A stretch of DNA of 64,000 nucleotides from Flaveria trinervia (taxonomy: Eukaryota; Streptophyta; Magnoliopsida; Asterales; Asteraceae): contig CM046457.1 of the NCBI GenBank assembly GCA_025506515.1, positions 36,280,231 through 36,344,230 of the forward strand, in the 5' to 3' direction. Below, piece by piece: positions 33,201-44,592 of this stretch. The notes under the pieces are model-generated. The model worked only from the letters and a program-made list of their open reading frames with translations, made no database searches and was not told the DNA's origin. The translations under genes and the position numbers were made by a program. Every line of letters starts with the position of its first letter. Position 1 is the first letter of the stretch.

Positions 33201-35063
33201 CCTCTTTTCTTTTCTCTTTAAAAAATATAAAAATAAAAATAATAATAATAATAAAGGGGCTTTTCTAAATTAAAACTTTGGGGGAGTGTTTATAAGTTAA
33301 AATAATACATAATCTGGGAATTGGATTTGAAACGACAAGAAATGATTGTATATCTTCTTGATATGGTGGTTTGTGCATGACTGCCATTTAAAATGAGAAA
33401 CGGTAGAACTCATGTTGCTCCCTGATTTACATCTTAATTAAATTTCAATTAAATAAAAATAAAGCAGCCTCTTAAAAAGATATGTTTGGTAAACTCAGCT
33501 TGAAAAATAAATTAGACAACAAAATTTTAATTTAAGTCAAATTTACGCTTAAGGATAACTGGAGTTATCCAATCATTTTGGTTTGCACGAAAACTAAGTC
33601 CTGAGAAAAATTGGATTGAGAATTGATCTTTTACTTCATGATTAAAATCTTATATATTTTTGTGTCTTGTACATGTGCTTATCTCCTCTGATGTACGGTA
33701 GTACTAACCTAGAGTGATGATCTCGTCTTCCATACGGTTGTACTGACCTGGAGCTCTCATCGGCACATATTTAAAATGATGATCTCCTCTGTTATGCATG
33801 AGTATAGACCTGGAGCTCTCACCATCTTGATCTAAGTTGTATTAAATCATCTATATGATGAATTCATCACATAATGAAATATTGTGCTGATTATCTCTTA
33901 CATTGATCCATACAAGACTTGTTCTTAAGATTGTATCTAAATTCTAGAAATCCTGAGGTTGGGTGATGGTTTTGCCAAATGATTGTGGGGTCCTAGCATT
34001 CTAAAGCATTTAATCGAACCTTAACGAATCCTCTTCTGCTTGTGAAAAAGGTAAGGCATGGGTTTAAGTGGACACATATCAACAATCGTTGTTGATCTAT
34101 TTGAGAATTTAAAAATTCATTCAAAGGCTATGATTAGATTTAGTAATCGTATGATATCATTGCTGGTCAATGACTAAATTCATCTCTATGCTAATACAAT
34201 ATCTTGAGGATGTGATCTCTGATCTATTTTGATCTAAGTTATAGTTGTTAACATTATATATATATATATATATATTATATATAAGAAAAAAATTAAAAAA
34301 ATTGCGAAACTATAATTTCGCTATTTGTTTCGCTAGATGAAATTGCAATTTCGCTCACATTATCATCCTTTGCGATGTCTCATCTGACAAAATTGCAACT
34401 TCGCTTGGCCAAACTATAAATTCGTCTGGCGAAACTATAGTTTCGCTCGTTGCGAAACCATAAGCTATTTAAGTCATTTTACGAAATTAACTCTCACTTT
34501 CGCACTTTTGACCTGTGTTGCTCCTTAGGACTTTTTCGCGACCCCTTTCTTGCGTTTATGTGATTTTGTGTTGTTGTTTCTGATTGTTCACTGATTCCTG
34601 TTCGGAAGTGAGTTTTGACCTCGGGACAATCACTTAATCTTGTTTATAATATCGCACTGTGCGTATATTTGATGGAGACTCTTTGGTGCCTTCACTGTTC
34701 ATCGAGCGAAACTACCGATTGTCCAGCGAACTGAATGAAAGTTCTTAATTTCTCAGCGAAACTGTAAGGTTATGCTGTCCTAGTAAACTTAACAGTTTCG
34801 CTGACTAATCTTCAGTTTCACAGTTCCAAAACTATAGTTTCAGCCTGTCGAATCTACCTCTATATTTGGGCGATTCTGATGTGTTCTTGCTAGCGAAACT
34901 ATACTTTCGGCTGCCGAAACTAAATCTCTTCCATCGAAACTATATTTTCAGCTAGCGAAATTACTTTTTTTACCTTTTTTATTTTTATTCTTTATTCTTT
35001 CCTTTTTTGGTATTCATTCTTAACACTTTATTCTAATGTATTCCATCTATTTTTCAGGTATAA
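33201..35063 (+). promoter_or_regulatory. Copia C+ pol-aORF spacer
   Basis: 1.86 kb without a gene. It holds, in order: an (AAT)n tract near 33240; an internal purine tract TTTGGGGGAG followed by TGTTTATAAG at about 33279-33298, looking like a tract-LTR junction; three imperfect copies of a GATCTCNTCT...GACCTGGAGCTCTC unit (33679-33825); a TA microsatellite (about 34252-34283); and a cluster of the family motif (34298-34460 and 34705-34965), including the perfect palindrome GCGAAACTATAGTTTCGC at 34429-34446. TTTATAATATC near 34643 is conserved in C-. CTATTTTTCAG ends 4 bp before the aORF ATG. Confidence 0.6.
34429..34446. repeat. Perfect 18-bp palindrome of the family C motif
   Basis: GCGAAACTATAGTTTCGC equals its own reverse complement. 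Near-copies occur in both C LTRs, in the C- spacer (43804-43856, two in tandem) and at 34320-34420. Confidence 0.85.
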
Positions 35064-37640
35064 ATGGCAAATTTAAAATTTGATGAAAGAAACAATATCA
35101 TGCCATTCTAGATGATACACATCCTAAAGCCGCCAGGTTCAGAGACTGTATTATGGCTGCAAAGATCTCCCATAGCTTATGCTATATCTCATTCCACCAC
35201 CATTTATGATATTCATATTAGAGACTTCTAGAGATCTGTTGAATAAGATACAAGAGGGAATACCCAAAGGATAGCTGCCAAAGTTTTAGAGCATGAGGTG
35301 ATCATTACAGCAGGGATAGTGTCAAGGATTGTGAGGCTGGTGGAGGACTCTAGAGAAGAGGTTTCTATGTCTGATACCGAGGTGTTCGCCGCTTTCCGGA
35401 AGATGGGGTATGAGGGGCCAACTTTTGGTTCACGAAAGGAGATTAAGAAGTCCTTTCTCTCCAAGGAATAGAGATTCATTGCCCACGTCTTCATCATGTG
35501 CTTAGATCATTGTAAAGGTGGATCAGATGGGCTAAACATTGACTGAGCTAAAGCCATGGTATTATGCTGCAGAAGGAAAAAAGCAAACTAGAAGATTGAT
35601 ATTTGCTTGCATGGCAGCGAACGTAATGGCCTTGAAGAAGGATAAATCGATGTTGTATCCTCGATTTCTTCAAATGATCTTTGACGGCCTAATACCAAAT
35701 GTGCCAAAACACACGGGGAGGTGAAAAGGCTGGTACAAATGAATTCCCGTATTTTTCTTGATTGTTGTGCTCTCACAGAATGATTTCTGCGGGAAAATCA
35801 CCCATGTGTGGGAAAATATGTACCCAACTGAGAGATGGATTATATCAGACGGGTAGATGAATCTGAGAATAAAGAGTTGAAGAAACCAGGGCACAACAAT
35901 CTGATGCAACCATGAAGAGAAAGAGATATGCTAAAGAAAAAGATTATGATTTTGAAGAAGAAATAAATGAAAGAGCTAAAGAGATAAGGATAGAAAAAGG
36001 AGAAGAGATCGAAGAAGAAAGCTGATACGGCAGTTTCAGAGAGGAGAACTAAACAGAGACATCAAGCAATCATTGACACATAGAGGAGGGAAGAAAGAGG
36101 AAACTTAGATGAAGATATAATTCGTAATATTAACAGTTCTCTAGCAAATGAACTGACTATGATAAAGGCGAAGCTCACCAACTAAGAGATACGGGAGCAG
36201 TAAAAAGCTGAAATGATAGAGGGAATGAAAAAGATGCTTGTTGATCAAAATTATTGCTGAGAAGTTGTTTTAGGAGATTGCCCAACTCAAAACTATTGCT
36301 GGCCTGCCTAGTCAACTAACTCAATCTGAGTTATGATTTGGCTAATACTTCAAAATACCCGTTCCTGAACATGGGTACTTCATCTAGGTTAGGAGAGGGC
36401 ACTTCTGGAGTAGCAACTACCGATGCTTAAGATTGTGAAGTAAGAAATAAAGATGCAGGAAGGGAAAATGAGGAGGAAATTCTGGAGGCTGGGTTTATAA
36501 ACATGTGATTTGAAGTTGAAAAATATCTAGTTGGAGAAGAAGTGGTAAGGGAGAAGTCGGTTTGATAGAGATGGTGAGAAAGTAAAGGTTATAGTTGATG
36601 AAGAAGAGGATCATAGACAATTAGTAGACTATGATTCCGAACCAGAATTCTATGAAGTTGATGAGAGGTCATTGATTTATGTTGCAAAGAAAGGAGAGCT
36701 GATGAAGATGTATTTGAGATGGATAAGCTGAGTGGTTTGTTAAAGAGAAAGAGCCAGAAGAGCTAACTCCCCTTTTCGAACACATGGAAGGGTTGAGTAG
36801 GAAAGAGGCTGACAAGTGGATTATAAGTTGGTGCTACAACTCCGGCCTCAAAATGTTCATGATAAAGAGGAAAGGGAGTGGAATTAGCTACATGCATAAG
36901 AGTAAGGCTTCCAAGACCTTGCCTAAATGGAATCTGAGGCGACTGGCGGCTCCACCATTACTAAATGCAAATCTGAGTGAGCGAGCCTCTATGTTGGAGA
37001 AAGAAATTCAGAATGGGCTAAATGACAACTTTGAGTCTTTTGGATACATGAAGGTTGAGAGGAAACACTCAAAGAGAGACAAGGATTGGGAGACCGTCAA
37101 GGGAAAGATTGTACTAAGGGTGAAACCCCCAAGGACTGTGAATAGGGTCAGATTGGCAGATCGTCCCTCCAATGACTACAAATTTTGAAAAGTGGTTTTA
37201 TGATAATAATACGGGAGAGGCAATAATCAGAGTGAAGAACGGTGCTGAATTCAAAGTTGTTTTGATTCAATGGAACTCTTTAGTTTCTGTGATGAAGACC
37301 TGCTGGTTCTTTGTGAGAATCATATCAAAGCAGTTGTAGGTGAGGAAATGAAGAAGGAAGCAAGTCTCTTTATGGTTGTAGCAAACAAGATTAGAGGTGT
37401 GAGGGCAAAGGTGAAGAGGTTAGGTGAGAGAGTAAGGGCCCAAGATGACCTAAACATGGATATACAGGATTTGGCCAGCAGTTTGAGCAAGCAAGTGCTC
37501 ATCCCGAAGGGGCTCGTGAAGCAGGAGGAAACCATGGAGAATCATGTGTTGAAGCGTTCGAGGAAGTTGTTGCAGGAGGTGCTGAAGATTAATCAAAGGC
37601 AATAAAGGACACTAGAGCTGAAAGACACATCAAGATGAGT
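35064..37640 (+). pseudogene. Copia C+ additional ORF (aORF), decayed
   Basis: ATG at 35064 opens MANLKFDERNN. The same protein is better preserved in C- (43242 downward), which allows frame-by-frame recognition: HSTTIYDIHIRDF, stop, KVLEHEVIITAGIVSRIVRL, VFAAFRKMGYEGPTFGSRKEIKKSFLSKE, a membrane-free helical middle, and a Lys/Glu-rich region (35910-36300). Then come 36784-37188 (MEGLSRKEADKWIISWCYNS...) and the C-terminal coiled-coil-like piece 37270-37605 (LFSFCDEDLLVLCENHIKAV...LNMDIQDLASSLSKQ). The function is unknown. Stops and one-base shifts are frequent. Confidence 0.75.
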
Positions 37641-37661
37641 GAAGGTGGTGAGTTCCCACCT

Positions 37662-37680
37662 AGGGGAGTATTAAAGATCA
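37662..37680 (+). other. Copia C+ polypurine tract
   Basis: TAGGGGAGTATTAAAGATCA directly precedes the 3' LTR. C- has the same tract (reverse strand of 40588-40606). Confidence 0.85.
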
Positions 37681-38160
37681 TGTATAGGTTGGACTCACCT
37701 TATAGTTTAGATTGTTTTCTTTTGCTTGTAATAGGTATTTTCATAGTTTCCTTTGTATGTATTTAGTTTTTTCGTAGTTTTGCAGTCTAGTAAAACTGTA
37801 GTTCGCTCGGCGAAACTACTGTTTCTGCAGGGCGAATATAGTTTCGGCAGTACAGTTTCGCTAACAGCGAAACTATCTGCGAAACTAAGACTGCTATATA
37901 TAGATTTGATCTTTTTCATTGTTGGGCAAGCTTGTAAAACCCTAATCGTGAATCATTGTTTCAAGTTACCTTTTCAAAGTAGTTATTACACAGAAATATC
38001 ATTGTGCTTGATGTTATTGATTGTTATGACATTCATTGTCTTTTTTTGAATGAGTTCTTATTGTGTTCAATCTTCTTTGCTCATATTGTTTAGTTTGTGT
38101 GTTGAATATTGAATGATTCTTCGTCTCATTTGCACTGTTATACGATTAAATGGACCAACA
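37681..38160 (+). repeat. Copia C+ 3' LTR
   Basis: TGTATAGGTTGG to TGGACCAACA. The U3 motif copies here are more complete than in the 5' LTR (CGGCGAAACTACTG, CAGCGAAACTATCTGCGAAA). The TATA box TATATATAG is at 37895-37903. Confidence 0.92.
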
Positions 38161-38670
38161 TAGCCATCCCAAATAACACAAAACATTAACATAAAAATTG
38201 AAAATCAACTGGATCTTAAGGTCAAAACAATCTGAAGAGATAATGGAACTAAATTAAAAAATGAAGACATGAGTTTATTTTATGCAACCAAAGGCATTGC
38301 TCATCAAGTTAGTGCAGCTAGAACTCATCAACAAAATGGGGTAGCTGAAAGCAGAAATAGAACACTAATTGAAGCTGCAAGAACAATGCTAGCCGATGCT
38401 AAACTGCGTATTACCTTTTGGGTAGAGACAGTTAAAATATCGTGCTTTGTGCGAAATCGAACTCTGATTGTAAAAGAAAGTAACATGACTCCATATGAAC
38501 TACTCTTTCATAGAAAATCATTTATTGGATTCTTTAAAGAATTTGGTAGTCATGTCTCAATATTAAACACCCGGGACTATTTGGGTAAGTTTCCATCTAA
38601 GTCTGATGAAGGATTCTTTGTAGGTTATTCTTCTACTTCAAGGATTATAGTGTTTATCCTAGATTAAACA
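38161..38670 (+). pseudogene. Copia B integrase, C-terminal half (resumes after C+)
   Basis: AIPNN, then IKIENQLDLKVKTI, TGA, RDNGTKLKN (second Asp, about 38237), then open from 38269 to 38665 with FYATKGIAHQVSAARTHQQN, GVAESRNRTLIEAARTMLAD (Glu), FWVETVKISCFVRNRT and FVGYSSTSR. This continues the integrase interrupted at 26346. Confidence 0.88.
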
Positions 38671-39239
38671 TTATTGATGAATCGAAAAATGTTCAATTCA
38701 ATGAGAACTCGTTTCCCAATCTACAACTGGTCCCGACGGCTTTTTTGATATTGACTCATTTACAAAATCATTTGATCAACTTAACTTGTCGGATGCGGAA
38801 ATCTACATTCAGTGAAACCTCTACAGTATAGAAAGAAGAGATGACTTTCCATTGATTCCTCGTACATCCACCGAATACATGAATGAAGATGTTCCTCTCC
38901 AAGCTGATCCCATCAGAAAACCATCACCAAACCAAAGTGTTTCAACTAAAGGAGGTCCAAGCCTGTTACCATCACATTTAGGAGATCTATCAATAGAGAT
39001 CAGAAATCAAAAACAAGCTACTCCTCCAGTTGAAATAGAAAGAACATCAAATGATGGAAGCAATCAAAGTGCTGCTCAAGTTGAAGTAGTAAATGAAAAA
39101 GAGTCTGATTATCTTCATAATTCCCCAACAGTACAAAATGAAGGTACCTCTGACCATAATGAACAGAATGTCTCCAATTTGATGTAACTATTGCTAGTGA
39201 CTCAATTCCAACCACCAGAATACACAAGAATCATCCGAT
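38671..39239 (+). other. Copia B integrase-RT linker
   Basis: Contains an open stretch 38852-39187 (111 codons), Ser/Asn/Glu-rich (PIRKPSPNQSVSTKGGPSLL). It is the variable linker and I see no domain in it. Confidence 0.65.
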
Positions 39240-40021
39240 AGAAAGCATTATTGGTGAACTTAATGAATGGGTGACAAGAAGCACGTATAGTATTGCAAAC
39301 ATCTATTTGTTCTCATGCTTTCTGTGTCAAACAGTACCTAAGAACATCAAGAGGCTCTTTAATACCATAGCTGGATTGAAGTAATGCAGAAAGAATTTCT
39401 CCAATTCAAGAAGCAAGAATATGGCAACTGGTAGATCTTCCCGAAGGACAATACCCAATTGGTACCAGATGACTGTACAGAAACAAGACTAATGATATAG
39501 GGATCGTCATCGGAAAAAAAGCAAGACTAGTAGCACAGGGATACACTCAAGAATAACGAATCGATGATTACAAAGTGTTTGCACCTGTTGCCAGACTAGA
39601 AGCAATAAGAATCTTTGTTCCATATTCTGCGTCCATGAAGTTTACTGTTTACCAAATAAATGTGAAGTGTGCTTTCTTATATGGAAAGACTGTTGAAGAA
39701 GTCTATGTGTATTTGAGTCAACCACCTGGCTTTGAAGATCCAGATTCCCTCACAGAGTTTACAAGCTTGACAATGCTTTGTATGGTCTTCACGAAGCTCC
39801 AAGGAAGTAGTATGTGACTCTATCATCTTTTCTTCTTGAAAATGGACATGAAAGAGGAAAGATTGATCAGACTCTCTTCAGAAAAAGAAGAGGAAAAGAT
39901 ATGTTGTTAGTCCAGATTTATGTGGATGATATCATTTTTGGCTCAATAAACAAGCAACTCTGTAAAGACTTTGAAGACCTTATGCATTCAAAATTTCAAA
40001 TGAGTGCAATGGGGAACTTAC
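39240..40021 (+). pseudogene. Copia B reverse transcriptase, cut by C-
   Basis: IIGELNEWVTRST, then several shifts. FAPVARLEAIRIFVPYSASMKFTVYQINVKCAFLYG (39575-39690) is followed by SQPPGFEDP and, in another frame, YKLDNALYGLHEAPRK. 39814-40021 carries LLVQIYVDDIIFGSINKQLC (YVDD about 39920) and stops at MGNL, where the C- LTR begins at 40022. Confidence 0.9.
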
Positions 40022-40587
40022 TGTCGGTCCATTTGATCGTATTATAGTGCAATTGAAATGAAGAATCGTTCAATATCAAACACACAAACTAAAGAAGATG
40101 AACAATGAAGATTGAACACAATAACAACTCATTCAATATTAAGATAATGAAGATCATAACATTCAATAACATCAATGCACAATGATATTTGTGTGTAATA
40201 ATTGCTTAGAAATGGTAACTTGCAACAAGGATCAATGATTAGGGTTTTGCAAGCTTACCTATAATGTTAATGATCAAAAACTATATATAGCAGTCTTAGT
40301 TTCGCAAACAGTTTCACTGCCAACTATATATAGCAGTCTTAGTTTCGCAAACAGTTTCACTGTTCTGCCGAAACTGTAGTTTTGCCTGGCAGAATAGTTG
40401 TTTCGCCTGGCAGAAACAGTTGTTTCGCCGAGCGAACTAATTAGCTGTTTTGCTGGCAAAATAGTAGTTTCGCTTGTAGTTTCGCGGGACAACAAAACTA
40501 CATAAATCAAAATACATACAAAAGGAAACTAACAAAAGCCCTATTACAATGTAAACAGTCTAAACTAAAGTGTGTCCAACCTACACA
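40022..40587 (-). repeat. Copia C- 3' LTR with duplicated TATA segment
   Basis: The minus strand starts TGTGTAGGTTGG (40587) and ends TGGACCGACA (40022). It is similar to the C+ LTRs but 85 bp longer. A 43-bp exact tandem duplication (40279-40321 and 40322-40364) contains TATATATAG and the motif TTTGCGAAACTAAGACTG, so this LTR has two TATA boxes 43 bp apart. Confidence 0.92.
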
Positions 40588-40606
40588 TGATCTTCAATAC
40601 TCCCCC
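40588..40606 (-). other. Copia C- polypurine tract
   Basis: The minus strand reads GGGGGAGTATTGAAGATCA, directly before the LTR start. Confidence 0.86.
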
Positions 40607-40609
40607 TAG

Positions 40610-43242
40610 CTTGGAACTCACAACCTTCACTCGTCTTGATGTATCTTGTTAGCTCTAGTATTCTCGTTGCCTTTGATTTGTCTTCAGTACCTCCTAAAAC
40701 AACTTCCTCAGGGGCTTCAGCAAATGATTCTCCATGGTCTCTTCCTGCTTGACAAGCCCCTTCGGGATGAGCACTAGCTTGCCCAAACTGCCTTGTCAGA
40801 TCTTGTATATCCATGTTCAAATCATCTTAAGTCGTTACTCGCTCTACAAGCCTTTACACTTCAGCTCTGAGTCCTCTAATCTTGTTTGCCATAGTCATAA
40901 ACAGACTGACCTCTTTCCTTGTCTCTTTACCCACCCCAGCCTTGATATGATTCTCACATAAAACCAACAACTCTTCATCACATAAACTAAAGAGCTCTAT
41001 AGGATTAAATACCTTGAATTCTTTACCATTCTTAATTCTTATCACTGCCTCCACCGTGTTGCTATCATAAAACCATTTCTCAAGTTCAGTAATTATTGGG
41101 GAAGGGGATCTTCTAACCTCACTCTATTTACAGTATTAGGAGGCTTTACCTTAGGACTATTCTTCCTTTTCCTGTTTCCTAATCTTTGTCTTTCTTTGAT
41201 TGATTCTTCTTAGCCTTCATCTCTCCAAAAGACTCAAAGTTGTCATTTAGGCCATTCTTAATCTCTTTCTCCAAAAGTGAGGCTCATTCACTAAGACTTG
41301 CATTCAATAATGGCAGAGCCACCAACCTACTCAGATCCTATTTAGGCAAGGTCTTGAATGCCTTCATCTTATGCATGTAGCTAATTCCACCCCCTCTCCT
41401 CTTTATCATGAACATCTTGAGGCCGCACTTATAACACCAACTTATAATCCTCTTATCAGCCTCTTTCTTACTCAACCCTTCCATGTGTTGGAAAAGAGGA
41501 GTTAATTCTTTTGGCTCCTTCTTTTTAACAAACCATTAAGCTTTATCCATCTCAAATACATCTTCATCAAGCTCTCCCTTCTTGGCTACATATATCAACT
41601 TCATAGAATTCTGGCTCAGAATCAAAATCTACTAGTTGTTCATCGTCCTCTTTTTCATCAACTAGCCTCTTTCCTTTCTCAGCATCTCTGTCAACTGACT
41701 TCTCCCTTACTACCTTTTCTGCAACCATATATTTTTCTACATCAAGTCCTATGTTTATAAACCCAGCTTCTTGAAATTCCTCCTTATTCTTCTTACCTTC
41801 ATCTTCATGTCTTATTTCCAAACCTTCAGCACCAGTAGGAGCTGCACCAGATGTGCCCTCTCCTGCCCTGGAGGAAGTACCCACGTTCAACAACAGGTAT
41901 TTAGAAGTATTAGTTAAATCATCTAATTCAGATTGAGTTAGTTGTTTGGGCAGGATAGCAATAACTTTCAATTAACCAACTTCCTCAAGCAACTTTTATA
42001 GTAGTAAGTTTTGATCTACCAGCATCTTCTTCATTCCCTCTATCAACTCATGTTTTTGCCTTTCCCGCATCTCTGGATTAGCGAGTTTGGTCTTTATCAT
42101 GCTTACTTCATTCGCCAGTGAGCTGTTAAGATTATGAATCATGTCCTTATCTAAGCTTCCTCTGTCTTCCCTTCCCGGTGCTTTAGAGAATGCTTTAGAG
42201 AATGCTTGATGTCTCTGTTTAGTGCTTTAGAGAATGCTTGATGTCTCTGTTTAGTTCTCCATTCTGATTCTCCAATATCAGCCTTCTTCTTTGATCTTCT
42301 CTCCTTTTCAACCCTTATCTCCTTAGCTGTTTCATTCAACTCCTCTTCGAAATCATAATCCTTCTCTTTGGCATATCTCTTTCACTTCTTAGCATCATCA
42401 GTCTGTTATGCTCTAGTTTCTTTGGCTCGCTTATTCTCCAACTCGTTCACTCTTGTAATATATTTCCATCTCTCGGGTGGGTATATGTTTTCCTATAGAT
42501 GGGTGATCTTCCCACTAAAGTCATGTTAGATAGCAAAACAGTCTGCAAAATAATGTGGGTTCATCTGCACCAACCTTTTCACCTCCCCGTGTCTTGGCAC
42601 ATTTGGAATTAGGTCATCCAAGATCATCCGAAGTAATCTAGGATACAGAAGCCACTTATCCTTCTTCAAGGCCATCACATTCTCATCCATACAAGCAGAT
42701 ATCAGTCTTGTAATGTTTTCCTTTTCCCCTCTAAAGTATAACACCATAGCTTTTGCCCAGTCTATGTTTAGCCCATTTCATCCACATTTACGGTGATCTA
42801 AACACATAATAAAGACATGGGCATTGAATCTTCATTCCTTTGAGAGAAATAACTTCTTGATCTCTTTTCGGGAACCAAAAGTTGGCCCCTCATATCCCAT
42901 ACTCGTGAATCTTGCGAACACCTTAGTATCTGACATAGTAAACTCTTTTCTCGAATCCTCCTCTAGCCTTAGAATCCTTGATACTGTCTCAGCAGTAATA
43001 GTCACTTTATTCTCTAAGACTTTTGCAGTGATCCTTTCGGTATTCCCTCCCGTATCATACTCAGCAGATCTCCAAAAGTCTCTTATGTGTAGATCATATA
43101 TGGTAGTAGACTGAGAGATAGCGTAAGATATAAGGGATCTTTGTAGCCACCATATACAGTCTCTAAACCCTGCTGCTTTAGGATGTGTATCATCCAGAAT
43201 GACAGTTATGTTGTTTCTCTCATCGAACTTTAGATTAGCCAT
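40610..43242 (-). pseudogene. Copia C- additional ORF (aORF), best-preserved copy
   Basis: ATG at 43242 starts an open stretch of 136 codons (to 42832): MANLKFDERNNITVILDDTH, STTIYDLHIRDFWRSAEYDTGG, KVTITAETVSRILRLEEDSR and MGYEGPTFGSRKEIKKLFLS. Further parts: 42747-42526 (LISACMDENVMALKKDKWLL...YPRLLRMILDDLIPNVPRHG), a Lys/Arg/Glu-rich helix (42339-42151), an acidic Ser/Gly segment (41971-41567), and the C-terminus 41054-40581 (EAVIRIKNGKEFKVFNPIEL, FSLCDEELLVLCENHIKAGV, NMDIQDLTRQFGQ). There is no signal peptide or membrane helix. Compared with aORFs A and G the pattern FW, V-I-T, MGY-G and YPRXXQ-IL is shared. Confidence 0.78.
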
Positions 43243-43902
43243 TTAAACCTCAAACACAAATGAAATAAATAGAAAAGATAAAGTAAAAAATAATATAAAT
43301 AATAAAAGAATAAATAAAAATCAAAAATTAAATTCAATTCGCTGGTCGAAACTATAGTTTCACACGATGAGATTTAATTTCGGTAGGCGAAAGTATAGTT
43401 TGGCCAAAAAAATCACACCAGTTTTGCCCAAACAGTGAGGTGGATTCTACAAGCTGAAATTGAAAATTAGCGAGTGGAACTATTAAGTTCACTCGGACAG
43501 TATAGCCTTACAATTTCGCTGAGGATTCATGAACTTTTGTTCAGTTTTGCTGGATCATCAGTTGTTTCGCTCAAACCGAAGAGTCTTGATCAATTATACT
43601 AACAATGTGATATTATAAACATGATTAAATGATGGTCCTGAGTTTGAAACCCACTTGTGAACATGAATCAACAAACAATCGATATCAAAATCAAAGAAAC
43701 TTAGAAACACATGTAGAAGATACATAACAGCCCTAAGAAATGATCAGTTCGATGGTGCGAAAGTGAGGAGATAATTTTGCAAACAGACATAAATAGCATA
43801 TAGTTTCGCAGGTAGTGAAACTATAGTTTCGCAGGTAGGGAAACTATAGTTTCGCCAGACAAATCTATATTGTGAATCTAGGGATCGCAATAAGGAATTA
43901 TC
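43243..43902 (-). promoter_or_regulatory. Copia C- spacer upstream of the aORF
   Basis: Homologous on the minus strand to C+ 34410-35063. It contains paired GCGAAACTATAG motifs (43804-43856), the conserved GTTTATAATATC (near 43615) and the AT-rich stretch just before the aORF ATG. No gene is seen. Confidence 0.65.
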
Positions 43903-44379
43903 TGCGTTAGTTGATGTCAATTCAATGTTTGTGGAATCAACGTTAGATTGATTTAATTGTTCGTATTAAATGATCATCAATATCAATAATATTCAAGAAC
44001 ACGATTGATGAAACACAACTAATGATATGTTTAAGTCATCTGTATTTCATTAAAACACGTCAATGATTACAAATAACTAATGACTGATAATGAAAATTGT
44101 GTTGAATGATGTGATGAGTGCTAGGTTTGATTGTGTGATGTTTTATCGTATTGTTATTTCTATTGAAGCTGTACTCTGATTCGAAACCTAGGATCCATAT
44201 ATATAGACAATGATGTTTCTGTTAAGGAAACACCAGATCTTTTGGGATTTGAATTATTTCTGTTAAGGAATCTCTGGATTTCTTGGGATTCACATAACTA
44301 ACTTGTTGACTTCTAACACTTGTATTGTTTGAATACAAGTGTTTGGACTCCAGATGAGTATTGTCTTCTGTAGATGATT

Positions 44380-44592
44380 GATCTTCCGAAGCAAATGTTC
44401 TTTCGCAGGAATCTTGTTGTTCCGCAGCAAACAATTTCTTCTGAAGCAAATGTTCTTCGGCAGGAATCTTGTTCTTCCGCAACAAACTGTTTTTTTCCGA
44501 AAAAAATGTTCTTCCACAGGAATCTTGTTCTTCCGCAGCAAACTATTTCTTCCGAAGCAAACTGTTCTTCTGCAGGAATCTTGACTTGGAAT
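44380..44592 (-). repeat. Tandem repeat of ~50-65 bp in the copia E LTR
   Basis: Four imperfect units built from GAAGCAAATGTTCTT, (C/G)GCAGGAATCTTGTT and TTCCGCAGCAAACTATTT, with further TTCCGAAG and TTCTGAAG cores. It occupies the U3 side of the minus-strand LTR. The two large minus-strand ORFs crossing it are translations of the repeat, not genes. Confidence 0.85.

Larger units (their letters stand above)
26347..38160 (+). mobile_element. Ty1/copia retrotransposon C+ (complete, defective), inserted in copia B integrase
   Basis: LTRs 26347-26827 and 37681-38160 are the same length (481 and 480 bp) and clearly related, but carry many substitutions, so the insertion is old. Internal order: primer site, ~590-nt leader, gag, PR, INT, RT, RNase H, a 1.9-kb spacer, aORF, polypurine tract. 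All coding parts have stops or shifts. The flanks (GATCA left, TAGCC right) do not give a readable target duplication. Confidence 0.9.
21324..40021 (+). mobile_element. Ty1/copia retrotransposon B, interrupted by C+ and cut by C-
   Basis: 5' LTR 21324-22095, primer site, gag, protease and the N-terminal half of integrase run to 26346. The C+ element then intervenes (26347-38160), and the integrase resumes at 38161. Linker and RT run to 40021, where C- begins in the RT just after the YVDD region. RNase H, aORF and 3' LTR would lie right of the window. The protein text joins sensibly across C+ (KNEAED before, AIPNN after). Confidence 0.85.
40022..43900 (-). mobile_element. Ty1/copia retrotransposon C-, 3' part only, inserted in copia B RT and interrupted by copia E
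   Basis: Minus-strand copy of family C: 3' LTR (40587-40022), polypurine tract, aORF (43242-40610) and the spacer just upstream of the aORF (43243-~43900). At about 43900 the sequence changes to the LTR of E. Its pol, gag and 5' LTR should lie beyond E, outside the window. Together with C+ it forms a tail-to-tail inverted pair. Confidence 0.87.

Noticed and set aside
34252..34283. TA repeat as a possible replication origin or promoter
   Set aside because: A simple (TA)n microsatellite in an AT-rich spacer. No other evidence.
26341..38166. Target site duplication for copia C+
   Set aside because: The left flank GATCA and right flank TAGCC do not match. The left flank resembles the sequence next to the polypurine tract (AAGATCA), so I do not claim a duplication.
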